A stretch of DNA of 64,000 nucleotides. Origin: Lactobacillus xylocopicola. GTDB taxonomy: Bacteria; Bacillota; Bacilli; Lactobacillales; Lactobacillaceae. Numbering within the stretch: position 1 is the stretch's first letter; each line of letters starts with the position of its first letter. Shown piece after piece: positions 24,176 to 33,549 of this stretch. The position numbers were made by a program, and so were the translations under genes. Under the pieces are notes generated by a model. The model did no database searches. It saw only the letters and a list, made by a program, of their open reading frames with translations, and was not told the origin of the DNA. Location: the NCBI RefSeq assembly GCF_033096005.1, contig NZ_AP026803.1:186001-250000 (forward strand). Reading direction: 5' to 3'.

Positions 24176-24329
24176 ACGATGGTTAAATTTATTGTCGAAT
24201 AAAAATCACGAGCGCTTAACTTGGATTAAAGAAGCTCCAGCATTAACTCTGTGACCCAAATAATTGGTTGCTATCTACCACGATATTTGGTTGGTGAAAG
24301 TCTTTTTCACATTATGAAGGTCTGAATAC

Positions 24330-24511
24330 CCATCCCAATCAGAAGATCTTGTAGGCAGCTATGGAAAAGAAGCTCAAAAAACTAAAGACAGACATACATT
24401 AAAAGACCGCACATCGATTGAACATTGAAATACGGCCTTAGCGAAAATGAAATAATGTTAACGTCCAACTTTACGGGCTAGCTTCATTTGGGAGTTATTT
24501 TATTTTAAAAC
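24330..24511 (+). pseudogene. Degenerate transposase 3' remnant (tentative)
   Basis: One frame reads RTSIEH, stop, NTALAKMK, stop, then RPTLRASFIWE, resembling the C-terminal end of IS transposases (RTSIE..NA.LAK pattern) with several stops. No terminal repeats found. It would mark the 3' edge of the AT-rich bacteriocin-like island. Weak evidence; the rest of 24176-24329 shows nothing readable. Confidence 0.3.
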
Positions 24512-24512
24512 T

Positions 24513-25451
24513 TTATTTAATAGTTAGTGCTTTGTGGCAGAATTCTTTTTGAATAGTCGCTTTTGCTACCCAGGCAATAGCGCCGTGGTCGTATTTCATG
24601 TTTTTGCCACCAGTTCCAGCCCCGTCATTACGGGAATAGTAGAGTGGGTCATAGACCAGGAACTTACCCTGCTTGTAACCAGTGATTACCTTGCAGTGGT
24701 TGCGCTGGTTGTCACCGGCTTTTTGATAAGAAGAAAAGCCATAGTACAAAACGGGTTTACCGCCTTGAACATACATCTTCAAGTCATTGACAGTCAGCTT
24801 TTTGCTAGAGACGTTGATAATATTCTTCCCCTGCGGATAAGTCCGAGCATATTTAGCGAGGGCGCCGGGGCTAATCACGTAGCCAAAACCGATGCCGGTG
24901 TATACATTGCCCTTCTGCCCGCCTTTAGTTGGCTGCATTGGCAGGTGGTTTTGAATATTCTGAAGCAAACCAGTCGTGATTTTTTGGCCCTGCGATCCTA
25001 GCAGCATTGCCATTGCTGCCCCGGCACAGCCCCATGGCGCCTTAACTGGTGCATACTGGCTAACGTAAGGGGTATCAACTAACTTTGCCTGGTTAGGGGT
25101 AGCTACCGCATTTTTGTTGAGATAGCCAATGGCCGGACTGCCCTTTTTGTTAATCCAGTAATATTTTTTACCATTGTAAGTGAAGGTGCGGTTAACGTTG
25201 AAGGTTTGGTGGAAGTAGTCTTGGCTGGTTTTTTTACTGGCAAAGAAGCCCTGATAAATGCCGTAATTCTTTTTGACAATAGCTACTTGAAAAGTTTTGA
25301 CTTTTTGGGCTTGCGGCAGGACTTGCTGCGTTCCAGCGGCGCCGGAATTATTAGTATCAGCTTTGACCACACTTGCGGTGCTAGCTGATAACCCTAGTAC
25401 TAAAGCGGTCCCTAGTATAATAATTTTTTTAAAAACGTTTTTTTTCTCCAC
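24513..25451 (-). CDS. Secreted C39-like cysteine peptidase domain protein
   Basis: 312 residues. Signal peptide (IIILGTALVLGLSASTASVVKA), a GW/SLAP-like module with FTYNGKKYYWINKKG at ~90-115, then a peptidase_C39_2-like domain: Cys in APWGCAGAAMAML (~138-150), His in RNHCKVITGY and Asp in LVYDPLYY, the papain-like triad order. Such proteins are cell-surface bound in lactobacilli and lack an ABC transporter. Substrate unknown; it lies next to, but opposite in strand from, the bacteriocin-like locus. GAGGAGG ribosome site. Confidence 0.82.
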   Translation of the reverse strand: MEKKNVFKKIIILGTALVLGLSASTASVVKADTNNSGAAGTQQVLPQAQKVKTFQVAIVKKNYGIYQGFFASKKTSQDYFHQTFNVNRTFTYNGKKYYWINKKGSPAIGYLNKNAVATPNQAKLVDTPYVSQYAPVKAPWGCAGAAMAMLLGSQGQKITTGLLQNIQNHLPMQPTKGGQKGNVYTGIGFGYVISPGALAKYARTYPQGKNIINVSSKKLTVNDLKMYVQGGKPVLYYGFSSYQKAGDNQRNHCKVITGYKQGKFLVYDPLYYSRNDGAGTGGKNMKYDHGAIAWVAKATIQKEFCHKALTIK

Positions 25452-25553
25452 TTTTTCCTCCTCAGTTGCTTAGACTGTATTCATTACGAGGCTAGTTTAC
25501 TACAAAAAAGAAAAAATAACGAATTTAAATAATTGTTCAGTTAAGGTTAATTC

Positions 25554-26087
25554 TTAAGCAGCAGTCCGGCTGATACTGAAGATACTGTTGAAAACGCCGT
25601 TAGACAGGCCCGGAGTGCTGTAAATGATGAAACGCAAGAAGGAAGAATCTAGTGTCTGTTGGATGAACCAGGCGTTTTCTAAAGCATTGAGCATCGACAG
25701 GATGATGTAGACGAAGAAGTAGCTGGCAAAAAAGGCGACAATAGCACCTAAAGTTCCATCCAAAATAGTCCCAAAGCTGGAGCGCGGCTTGCGGGCGGGC
25801 AGCCAACTCTTAAAGATTTTGCTAATCATTTTACCTAAAAATAAAATAACGAAGAAAGCTAAAAAACGGAAAATCATTAAATTGGTGCCCGATGGCAGTG
25901 TTGTCTGGACGTCTTGGCCAGTTACTTGGCTATAAAGAAAGTTACCGACCGGATTTTGGAAGAGGATGGCAGCAATGAAAATAATTGCTGCAAAAATCAA
26001 ATTGGTAATTAGTCTGGTAAAACCTGTTTGGTAACCTCGATAAGTTTTTAAGGTCAGGTAGGCGATGACAATTAACGTAACAATCAT
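25554..26087 (-). CDS. CvpA family membrane protein
   Basis: 177 residues with four hydrophobic helices (N-terminus, ~30-45, ~75-90, ~110-130), the CvpA/colicin V production fold, e.g. YRGYQTGFTRLITN and FLGKMISK. In E. coli CvpA supports colicin V secretion and envelope homeostasis; in Firmicutes its role is unclear. Monocistronic, divergent from rsmG. Confidence 0.85.
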   Translation of the reverse strand: MIVTLIVIAYLTLKTYRGYQTGFTRLITNLIFAAIIFIAAILFQNPVGNFLYSQVTGQDVQTTLPSGTNLMIFRFLAFFVILFLGKMISKIFKSWLPARKPRSSFGTILDGTLGAIVAFFASYFFVYIILSMLNALENAWFIQQTLDSSFLRFIIYSTPGLSNGVFNSIFSISRTAA

Positions 26088-26218
26088 GTTTTTCTCCTTT
26101 GACGATATTATAGCGTATTTTGGATATTTAGACTTTGACGGCAGTCAAAAAATATTTCATAATTAAAGAGATGTAATGGCTTTACAATAAGCCATTTTTA
26201 GCGTTAAATTGAAAGAGT

Positions 26219-26244
26219 GTGAAACAAGGTTTCACGGGTGAAAA
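26219..26244 (+). promoter_or_regulatory. Cluster of three parS-like half-sites at the rsmG start
   Basis: GTGAAAC (26219-26225), AAG, GTTTCAC (26229-26235), GG, GTGAAAA (26238-26244): two overlapping inverted repeats built from the parS half-site TGTTTCAC/GTGAAACA, but with 3- and 2-nt spacers that parS lacks. It abuts the first codon of rsmG, upstream of noc-soj-spo0J. Confidence 0.4.
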
Positions 26245-26967
26245 ATGAATCCTGAAGATTTTGTCCAAGAATTGTCAAAGCGTAATTTTAAGTTATCTGA
26301 ACCACAAATCAAGCAATTTAACCAATACTTTACCAGTCTCTTGCTGGCCAACAAGCAGGTTAACCTCACGCGGATAACGGCTAAGGACGATGTTTACCTC
26401 AAGCATTTTTTTGATAGCCTCACACCGCTATTCACCTTTGGGTCAGTCTTTGAACCTGACAGTACGCTATGTGATGTTGGTGCTGGTGCTGGCTTTCCAT
26501 CAATTCCGCTTAAATTATTGCGGCCAGATCTTAAGGTAACTATTGTTGATTCATTGGGCAAGCGACTGCACTTTTTACAGGACCTGGTTGACCAACTAGG
26601 GTTAACCGATGTCAAGCTAGTTCATGGCCGTGCTGAAGATGTTGGTCAAAATCCGACCTACCGTGAACAGTTTGATCTGGTGACGGCGCGCGCAGTAGCT
26701 AACATGGCGGTTTTAAGTGAATATTGTTTACCGTTAGTTAAGCTAAAGGGCAATCTGTTGGCCCTTAAAGGACCGAAGGCGGCCAGTGAATTAACTGAAG
26801 CGCAAAAGGCAATTACCGTGTTAGGTGGACAAATGCGACAGCAGGAGGAATTACGTTTACCCGGCAGTGAGGAGGAGCGAACTTTGATTTTAATCCGAAA
26901 AGTTAAGCCGACACCGAAGAAGTACCCCCGGCAAGCAGGAACGCCACACCGTAAACCGATTCATTAA
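26245..26967 (+). CDS. rsmG: 16S rRNA (guanine-527-N7) methyltransferase RsmG
   Basis: 240 residues. [30 protein letters not shown], then the SAM site [17 protein letters not shown] (residues ~72-88) and [15 protein letters not shown]: textbook RsmG/GidB. Methylates G527 of 16S rRNA; loss gives low-level streptomycin resistance. It leads the conserved origin-proximal cluster with noc, soj and spo0J, 18 nt before noc. Basic C-terminal tail [16 protein letters not shown]. Confidence 0.96.
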   Translation: MNPEDFVQELSKRNFKLSEPQIKQFNQYFTSLLLANKQVNLTRITAKDDVYLKHFFDSLTPLFTFGSVFEPDSTLCDVGAGAGFPSIPLKLLRPDLKVTIVDSLGKRLHFLQDLVDQLGLTDVKLVHGRAEDVGQNPTYREQFDLVTARAVANMAVLSEYCLPLVKLKGNLLALKGPKAASELTEAQKAITVLGGQMRQQEELRLPGSEEERTLILIRKVKPTPKKYPRQAGTPHRKPIH

Positions 26968-26985
26968 TACAGAAGGAGAAGCAAT

Positions 26986-27828
26986 ATGTCATTATTTTCT
27001 TCTTTACGGCACCATGAAGAAATTCCTCAAGATAAACAAATTAAAGAACTTGAACTGAGCAAGATCAAGCCCAATACTTATCAGCCGCGGCGGGTATTCT
27101 CAGATGAATCAATCCGTGAGTTAGCGTCGACGATTGACAAGGAAGGGCTCTTGCAACCGATTGTGGTTCGCGAAAAGGGCGAGAATTACGAAATTATTGC
27201 TGGTGAACGCCGCTTCCGTGCCGTCCAACACTTAGCCTGGCCACGAATTCCGGCAATCATTAACAACATGAATGATAGTCAGGCGGCCTCACTAGCGCTA
27301 ATTGAAAACCTGCAACGGGAAAACCTTAACCCAATTGATGAAGCGCAGGCCTATAACAATTTGATGAAGTTGAATAATTTGACACAGACTGCGTTGGCGC
27401 AAAACATCGGCAAGTCGCAGTCATATGTGGCCAATAAGTTACGACTGCTAAAGTTAACGCCTAAGGTACAAAGTTATCTAGCAAGCGGAGAGATTTCAGC
27501 GCGGCACGGACGCTGTCTGGTTGGCTTAAGTGAGAAAGACCAGGGGCGCGTTTTGGATGAAATTCTAGCTAATAATCTGAATGTCAATGATACCGAAAAG
27601 ATCGTTAAGGACATTGATGGCTATTTTGCAGAACAAGAAGCAGCAGCAACAAAACCTAAAGATCGCACTAAACGGGCGGTCAATCGCATTCCCAAGGACT
27701 TAAAAGTTCAAATCAACACCATTAAGCGGGCTGTTGAACTAGCCAAAGAATCAGGAATTAAGGTCAAAGTGAAAGAGAATAATAGTTCAGATGACTATAC
27801 CATCACAATTGAACTAAAGAGAAAGTAG
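26986..27828 (+). CDS. noc: ParB-family nucleoid occlusion protein Noc
   Basis: 280 residues. N-terminal ~20-residue region before the ParB domain (KIKPNTYQPRR, EGLLQPIVVREKG, IIAGERRFRA; residues ~25-80), CTP-binding ENLQRENLNPIDEA, HTH with QTALAQNIGKSQSYVANKLRLLKL, then a dimerisation domain. First of two ParB paralogues flanking ParA, which is the Noc-Soj-Spo0J order of Firmicutes. Noc binds DNA sites and the membrane to block division over the nucleoid. Confidence 0.92.
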   Translation: MSLFSSLRHHEEIPQDKQIKELELSKIKPNTYQPRRVFSDESIRELASTIDKEGLLQPIVVREKGENYEIIAGERRFRAVQHLAWPRIPAIINNMNDSQAASLALIENLQRENLNPIDEAQAYNNLMKLNNLTQTALAQNIGKSQSYVANKLRLLKLTPKVQSYLASGEISARHGRCLVGLSEKDQGRVLDEILANNLNVNDTEKIVKDIDGYFAEQEAAATKPKDRTKRAVNRIPKDLKVQINTIKRAVELAKESGIKVKVKENNSSDDYTITIELKRK

Positions 27829-27843
27829 GAAGGCATGGAGAAT

Positions 27844-28623
27844 ATGGTAAATGTAATTTCGGTTGCTAACCAAAAAGGCGGTGTCGGAAAGACAACGACC
27901 ACTATTAACTTGGCCGCGTCGATTGCTAATCGCGGCTACCGCGTACTAATTGTTGATATTGACCCACAAGGTAATGCAACTTCGGGACTAGGAATTGAAA
28001 AGGCAGAGATTAATCAGGACGTCTATAGTGTTTTAATTGATAGTGTGCCACTGAAAGATACGATTTTTCACACCACAACTAACCGATTGGACCTAGTTCC
28101 GGCAACGATTAACTTGTCGGGGGCGGAAACGGAATTAATTAGCATGATGGCCCGTGAAACGCGACTTAAGTCGGCCCTTGATACGGTCAGCACAGATTAT
28201 GACTTTATCTTTATTGACTGTCCACCTTCCCTAGGCCAGTTATCAATCAATGCCTTTACTGCTTCAGATGCGATTTTGATTCCAGTTCAAAGTGAGTATT
28301 ATGCTATGGAGGGTTTGAGCCAGCTGCTCAATACCATTCGTTTGGTCCAAAAGCACTTTAACAAGGATCTGGGCGTTGAAGGGGTCTTAATGACCATGCT
28401 AGATGCACGCACAAATCTGGGTGCTGAAGTAGTTAAGGAAGTGCGGTCATACTTTCCTAACAAGGTTTACAAGACCATCATTCCGCGCATCACTAAACTC
28501 GCCGAAGCGCCAAGTTATGGCGAGACGATTACCGAATATGCACCCAATTCACGTGGTGCTGAAGTATACGATGATTTGGCTAAGGAGGTATTGAAGAACC
28601 ATGGCAAGAGACTCAAGAAGTAA
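27844..28623 (+). CDS. soj: ParA-family ATPase Soj
   Basis: 259 residues from the ATG at 27844 (10 nt after AGGAAGG); an in-frame ATG at 27835 sits one base after that site. VISVANQKGGVGKTTTTINLA deviant Walker A with the signature Lys, DIDPQGNATSGLG, and IDCPPSLG Walker B. Drives chromosome-origin segregation and regulates DnaA together with Spo0J. Its 3' end overlaps the spo0J start by 23 nt. Confidence 0.95.
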   Translation: MVNVISVANQKGGVGKTTTTINLAASIANRGYRVLIVDIDPQGNATSGLGIEKAEINQDVYSVLIDSVPLKDTIFHTTTNRLDLVPATINLSGAETELISMMARETRLKSALDTVSTDYDFIFIDCPPSLGQLSINAFTASDAILIPVQSEYYAMEGLSQLLNTIRLVQKHFNKDLGVEGVLMTMLDARTNLGAEVVKEVRSYFPNKVYKTIIPRITKLAEAPSYGETITEYAPNSRGAEVYDDLAKEVLKNHGKRLKK

Positions 28624-29488
28624 TGACACAAAGAAAAAGGGTGGCTTAGGACGAGGCATTGAAGCTCTCTTTGAGGATGAACCACAGGTTGAAGAAGCTG
28701 AAGAAGAAATTCAGGACCTTGCCCTCGATGATATCCGCCCCAATCCCTATCAGCCCCGAAAAACTTTTGATGATAAGGCACTCAAAGAATTATCCGACTC
28801 AATTAAGGAAAATGGGGTCTTTCAGCCGATAATTGTACGTAAGTCGGTTAATGGCTACGAAATTATTGCGGGTGAGCGGCGTTACCGAGCCTCCAGAATG
28901 GCTCAAAAAACTACGGTGCCTGCAATTGTGCGCGATTTTAGCGAAAGCCAAATGATGGAGATCGCGGTGCTAGAAAACTTGCAACGTGAAGACTTGACTC
29001 CGCTAGAAGAGGCGCAGGCTTATGAGATGCTGCAAAAGAATTTAGGCTTGACCCAGGAGGAAGTTTCTAAGCGGATGGGTAAGTCGCGGCCATACATTGC
29101 TAACTACTTGCGCCTGCTCACTTTGCCAAGTAAAACCAAGCACCTTTTGCAACATGGTGAATTGTCGATGGGACAGGCTAGAACTTTGTTAGGTCTGAAG
29201 AACAAGGACAAAATTGATGATGTGGCTAAGCAGGTGGTTAAGGAAGGAATGCCGGTGCGTAAAGTCGAAGCACTGGTAGCTAGTCTTAATTCCAAGAAGC
29301 CACAGAAAAAGAGCACACACAAGTCTGCTTTTATTCGTGCTAGCGAACACCAATTAGCTGATAAACTAGGTTCAAGCGTTAATATCTCAGAAAATAAAAC
29401 CGGTAGCGGCCGCCTTTCGGTCAGCTTCTCTTCGGTTGACGAATTGAACCGCATACTTGATATCATGGGTGTTGATCTCGATGAATAG
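28601..29488 (+). CDS. parB: Chromosome partitioning protein ParB/Spo0J
   Basis: 295 residues. N-terminal Arg/Lys segment KGGLGRGIEALFEDE (the ParA-stimulating peptide, residues ~14-28), RPNPYQPRKTFDD, GVFQPIIVRKS, IIAGERRYRAS, ENLQREDLTPLEEA and HTH QEEVSKRMGKSRPYIANYLRLL. Spo0J loads at parS and spreads as a CTP-dependent clamp. Start overlaps soj, and the stop overlaps the DUF951 start. Confidence 0.95.
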   Translation: MARDSRSNDTKKKGGLGRGIEALFEDEPQVEEAEEEIQDLALDDIRPNPYQPRKTFDDKALKELSDSIKENGVFQPIIVRKSVNGYEIIAGERRYRASRMAQKTTVPAIVRDFSESQMMEIAVLENLQREDLTPLEEAQAYEMLQKNLGLTQEEVSKRMGKSRPYIANYLRLLTLPSKTKHLLQHGELSMGQARTLLGLKNKDKIDDVAKQVVKEGMPVRKVEALVASLNSKKPQKKSTHKSAFIRASEHQLADKLGSSVNISENKTGSGRLSVSFSSVDELNRILDIMGVDLDE

Positions 29489-29756
29489 GGACATAGTGTA
29501 TGGTCTTGCGGATACCGTCTTGATGAAAAAACCACACGCCTGCAAGACTAACAACTGGGAAGTCTTACGTCTTGGTGCTGATATTCGGTTGAAGTGTATG
29601 GGCTGTGGCCGAATTGTAATGATGCCGCGGGCTAAGTTCACCCACAATTTTAAAAAAATACTGACTAAGGCCGATGATCCAGTTAACGGTAAAAATGAGT
29701 TTTACGTTGGCAAGGAAAATATTGTGCAAGCCAGTTTAAAACGAGCTAATGAGTAG
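29481..29756 (+). CDS. DUF951 family protein
   Basis: 91 residues from the ATG at 29481, overlapping the parB stop by 8 nt. YGLADTVLMKKPHACKTNNWEVLRLGADIRLKCMGCGRIVMMPRAKF is the diagnostic DUF951 block; the Cys residues of HACKT and CMGCGR suggest a small metal-binding fold. Family members always sit near parB-ychF in Firmicutes; function unknown. Confidence 0.88.
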   Translation: MNRDIVYGLADTVLMKKPHACKTNNWEVLRLGADIRLKCMGCGRIVMMPRAKFTHNFKKILTKADDPVNGKNEFYVGKENIVQASLKRANE

Positions 29757-29782
29757 TTTTTAGGGAAAAGAAGAGGATAAAG

Positions 29783-30883
29783 ATGTCATTAACAGCTGGG
29801 ATTGTCGGCTTACCTAACGTTGGTAAGTCAACTTTATTTAATGCAATAACCAAGGCCGGGGCCGAAATGGCCAACTATCCATTTGCAACCATTGAACCTA
29901 ATGTTGGCATGGTTGAGGTACCGGACCAGCGCTTGAGCCGGATTCAAGCGCTCGTTCCGGCCAAAAAAATTGTGCATACGACCTTTGAATTTACCGATAT
30001 TGCAGGTTTGGTCAAGGGTGCCTCCAAGGGTGAGGGGCTAGGGAATAAGTTCCTCGAAAATATCCGCCAAACTGATGCGATTATTCATGTGGTGCGTGCC
30101 TTTGATGATGACAATATTACCTCGGTTACTGGTAAGGTCGATCCGGAAGAAGATATTAATACGATCAACTTGGAACTGACGATTGCTGATCTTGACGCCG
30201 TTAACCGCCGTATTAATAAGGTTAAAAAGATTGCCCAGCAAAACGACAAGGAGGCCAAGGCGGAATACAGCGTCTTGGAAAAGATTAGGCCGGTTTTAGA
30301 GGAAGGCAAGGCGGTCAGGTCAGTTACCTTTACTGAGGATGAACAAAAAATTGTCGACGGGCTCTTTCTACTGACGGCTAAGCCAGTAATTTATGTAGCC
30401 AATATTGCAGAAACGGCAATGGCAGATCCTGAAGGTGACCAATACTACCAAATTGTCAAACAGCATGCAGCTAGTGAGCATGCTAGCTGTCTCGGTATTT
30501 CGGCAGCTACTGAAGAAGAGATTGCTGGTCTTGATGACGACGAGAGAGCAGAGTTTTTAGAAGCAGAGGGCGTGTCCGAATCCGGTCTTGATCGGTTGAT
30601 TAGGGCAGCATATCACCTCTTGGGTCTGCGCACCTTCTTCACGGCTGGTGGACCGGAGACCCGGGCTTGGACCTTCCACGAAGGGATGAAGGCCCCACAA
30701 GTTGCTGGGGTCATCCACTCCGATTTTGAGCGTGGCTTTATTCGGGCGGAAGTTGTTTCCTTTGCAGATTTGGATCAGTATGAAACTATGCAAAAGGTCA
30801 AGGAAGCCGGCAGATTACGCCTTGAAGGTAAGGACTACGAGGTTCAAGACGGCGACATTATTGAATTTAGGTTTAACGTTTAG
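29783..30883 (+). CDS. ychF: Redox-regulated ATPase YchF (OLA1-type)
   Basis: 366 residues. G1 GLPNVGKSTLFN (residues ~8-19), FTDIAGLVKGAS G3, and a C-terminal TGS domain (RAWTFHEG...VQDGDIIEFRFNV). The G4 region is ANIAE, not NKxD, so it prefers ATP, as known for YchF. Binds ribosomes and tunes translation and stress responses. Full length; conserved synteny with DUF951 and parB. Confidence 0.96.
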   Translation: MSLTAGIVGLPNVGKSTLFNAITKAGAEMANYPFATIEPNVGMVEVPDQRLSRIQALVPAKKIVHTTFEFTDIAGLVKGASKGEGLGNKFLENIRQTDAIIHVVRAFDDDNITSVTGKVDPEEDINTINLELTIADLDAVNRRINKVKKIAQQNDKEAKAEYSVLEKIRPVLEEGKAVRSVTFTEDEQKIVDGLFLLTAKPVIYVANIAETAMADPEGDQYYQIVKQHAASEHASCLGISAATEEEIAGLDDDERAEFLEAEGVSESGLDRLIRAAYHLLGLRTFFTAGGPETRAWTFHEGMKAPQVAGVIHSDFERGFIRAEVVSFADLDQYETMQKVKEAGRLRLEGKDYEVQDGDIIEFRFNV

Positions 30884-30892
30884 GGAGAGATA

Positions 30893-31675
30893 ATGGCTGA
30901 ACAGAAAAACGAACAAGAAGCAAAGGTCGATAATAACAAACAGGAAAAACTGAAAGAAAAAGTCGCCAGTCATAACCAAGAGGAGGAAATCCGGCAAATG
31001 ACGCCTGCTGATTTACGTAAGCAGTTGTCCAATAAGAATGCCGATTATATTTTTCGTTTACAAAAGGAGTTAGAAGAGCAGGGGCAGCTAAGCGTTGAAG
31101 AGGCCACTGGCCGAGTAGACGCACTGTTACCAGACCTGCTAATCGCCCAACGCCGCGGTCAACCAGCGAGCACCTACTACAATATGTCGCCTAAGCTAAA
31201 GGCGGCTGATCTGTTAATGCCAAAGAAAAAGACGGCAGCCGATATTCCTTTCTGGCAGTATGCGGTTGATAGTGCCCTGCTATATGTGGCAATCTTTGTC
31301 GGGATTTTTGGGGTAATTGGTCTTTTTCAACCTAATGCCAAGGAAAATCCGCAAATGGGAATTACGACTCTGGTGATTGTTGGGGCCGTGATGGGTGTCT
31401 TTATGACCAAGTACAATGAATGGGTTCTACCAGCTGGTAGTAAAAATAAAAAAATCCCTTGGTCTAAGTTACTGCTGGGCATGGGCGGAATGATCCTGAT
31501 TTTATTGGCTTGCTTCAGCATTCTCTCACTGCCAGCCTTGCGGGTAATTAATCCCATCTTACCAGGTACAGTTAACGTGGTCATTGCGGCTGTAGCCTAC
31601 GGAATTCGGTGGTATTTTCGCCGGCACTACGAGATTGTGGGCTCGGTTTTCACGCCATCGTCGAGAAGCAAATAA
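30893..31675 (+). CDS. DUF1129 family membrane protein
   Basis: 260 residues. About 60 charged N-terminal residues (KNEQEAKVDNNKQEK...), a soluble stretch with MTPADLRKQLSNKNADYIFRLQKEL, then four to five membrane helices. The DUF1129 arrangement downstream of ychF is standard in Lactobacillales. Function unknown. Terminator follows. Confidence 0.85.
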   Translation: MAEQKNEQEAKVDNNKQEKLKEKVASHNQEEEIRQMTPADLRKQLSNKNADYIFRLQKELEEQGQLSVEEATGRVDALLPDLLIAQRRGQPASTYYNMSPKLKAADLLMPKKKTAADIPFWQYAVDSALLYVAIFVGIFGVIGLFQPNAKENPQMGITTLVIVGAVMGVFMTKYNEWVLPAGSKNKKIPWSKLLLGMGGMILILLACFSILSLPALRVINPILPGTVNVVIAAVAYGIRWYFRRHYEIVGSVFTPSSRSK

Positions 31676-31721
31676 AGTGTTTTTTGTCAAGAGGAGCGTT
31701 ATACTTAAATAACTATATTTT

Positions 31722-31763
31722 AAAAAGGATAAATAAATTTAACAAAATTTATTTATCCTTTTT
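31722..31763 (+). terminator. Long A/T hairpin terminator
   Basis: Perfect 19-bp stem (31722-31740 with 31745-31763) and 4-nt loop, AAAAAGG start and CCTTTTT end; could act in either direction. Confidence 0.8.
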
Positions 31764-31821
31764 ATGAGCATTGCAAACAGTAAAATGAACTTCATTTGAC
31801 TTACATAGAAAGAGGTATTTA

Positions 31822-33546
31822 ATGATTAGCACACTGCGTAAATCGATTAGGCAGTATAAGAAATTATCATTGTTGTCGCCATTACTAGTTATAGGTGAAG
31901 TTATCATTGAAATGTTAATTCCTTATTTGGTTGGTGTTTTGATTGATAACGGAATTATGAAGGGCGACATGCCCTACATTATGAAATCGGGCCTAATTCT
32001 GCTGGTGATTACCATCGTTTCACTTGTTTTGGGTGCTGCTGCCAGTTATGTTTCGGCTCACGCTGCTGCAGGTTTTGCAGCCAATCTGCGCAAGGACATG
32101 TTTTACCGGGTCCAGGATTATTCCTTTGAGAATATCGATCGGTTTTCTAGCGCCAGTCTAGTAACGAGAATGACGACTGATGTTTCCAACGTTCAGATGG
32201 CCTACCAAATTCTTATCAGAATTGCGGTGCGTGCACCAATGATGTTGATTGTCTCGGTAATTATGTCGCTCATTATCAGTCCACGTCTTTCTTTGATTTT
32301 TGTGGTTTTGGCTCCTATTTTTGTCTTGCTGATGGCGGTAATTATTAAGGCTGCCAGTCCTTACTTCCCGAAGATCTTTAAGGGTTATGACCGCATGAAT
32401 CAGGTTGTCCGTGAGAACATTCGCGGCATTCGTGAGGTTAAGACTTACGTTCAGGAAGATGCCCAAACGACCAAGTTTAAGAAGTCATCGGGTTTTATCT
32501 ACAAGTTGTTTTCAACTGCCCAAAAAATCATGTCACTTAACGCGATGGTTGTTATGGCCATCTTGAATATTTCCAACTTGGCCATTTGTTGGTTTGGCGC
32601 TAAGGAAATCGTCGGTGGCAGCCTGCAGACCGGTCAGTTGATTTCCATGTTTTCATATTCAAATTCGGTTTTAAACAGTTTGAACATTTTAGCGATGATC
32701 TTCACGCAATTGGTTATTTCGACCGCTAGTGGTCACAGAATTGCTGATGTAATTACTGAAAAGCCATCAATTGTGAATCCGCGCAAGCCGCTTGAACATG
32801 TTACTAATGGTGAAGTGATTTTTGATCATGTTAACTTTAAGTATGATCCCGCTGACAAGAATCTGGCCTTAAGCGACATTAATTTGAATATTAAGCCAGG
32901 AGAAACGCTGGGAATAATAGGACGAACTGGTTCTTCCAAGTCGACACTGGTAGCAATGATTCCGCGCCTTTATGACACTGATTCTGGGGCAGTGAGAGTT
33001 TCAGGTCATAATGTTAAGTCCTATGACTTGAAGACGCTGCGTGATAATGTGGCGATGGTTTTGCAGAACAATGTGTTGTTTTCCGGTACAATTAAGGAAA
33101 ACTTGAAGTGGGGTAATGAAAATGCGACTGATGAACAGGTCATTGCCGCTGCTAAGATTGCCCATGCTGACGACTTTATTCGTGAGATGCCCGACCAGTA
33201 TGAAACAATGGTTGAACAGGGCGGAACGAACGTTTCCGGCGGACAAAAGCAACGCATTACCATTGCTCGCGCTTTGCTCAAGAACCCGAAAATTTTGATT
33301 TTGGATGATTCGACTTCTGCCGTTGATACTCACACTGAACGAGAAATCCGTGAGTCTCTTGCCCAGGACATGCCGGATACGACCAAGATTATTATTTCGC
33401 AACGAATTGTTTCGATTAAGGATGCTGATCGCATCGTTGTTATGGATGAGGGTAAGATTCAGGATGTTGGTACGCATGATGAATTGATGAAGCGTAATGA
33501 TTTGTACAGTTCAATTGCCAAGTTCCAAGAAGAGCAGAAGAAGTAG
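31822..33546 (+). CDS. ABC exporter half-transporter with degenerate nucleotide site (LmrC/BmrC-type)
   Basis: 574 residues: six-helix membrane domain, then NBD. Its own Walker A is GRTGSSKST (Ser for the last Gly), Walker B ends LILDDSTSAVD (Asp for catalytic Glu) and the H-loop is ISQR (Gln for His), while its signature VSGGQKQR is intact. That is the pattern of the degenerate-site subunit of heterodimeric multidrug exporters. Partner directly downstream complements it. Substrate: lipophilic drugs or lipids by family. Confidence 0.9.
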   Translation: MISTLRKSIRQYKKLSLLSPLLVIGEVIIEMLIPYLVGVLIDNGIMKGDMPYIMKSGLILLVITIVSLVLGAAASYVSAHAAAGFAANLRKDMFYRVQDYSFENIDRFSSASLVTRMTTDVSNVQMAYQILIRIAVRAPMMLIVSVIMSLIISPRLSLIFVVLAPIFVLLMAVIIKAASPYFPKIFKGYDRMNQVVRENIRGIREVKTYVQEDAQTTKFKKSSGFIYKLFSTAQKIMSLNAMVVMAILNISNLAICWFGAKEIVGGSLQTGQLISMFSYSNSVLNSLNILAMIFTQLVISTASGHRIADVITEKPSIVNPRKPLEHVTNGEVIFDHVNFKYDPADKNLALSDINLNIKPGETLGIIGRTGSSKSTLVAMIPRLYDTDSGAVRVSGHNVKSYDLKTLRDNVAMVLQNNVLFSGTIKENLKWGNENATDEQVIAAAKIAHADDFIREMPDQYETMVEQGGTNVSGGQKQRITIARALLKNPKILILDDSTSAVDTHTEREIRESLAQDMPDTTKIIISQRIVSIKDADRIVVMDEGKIQDVGTHDELMKRNDLYSSIAKFQEEQKK

Positions 33547-33549
33547 GTG

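Noticed and set aside
24534-25001. 155-codon frame opposite the C39-like gene
   Set aside because: Antisense to a protein with a clear signal peptide and catalytic triad; no ribosome site or motif of its own.
26229-26244. A genuine parS site
   Set aside because: Half-sites are separated by 2 extra bases compared with TGTTTCACGTGAAACA, so I list it only as parS-like.
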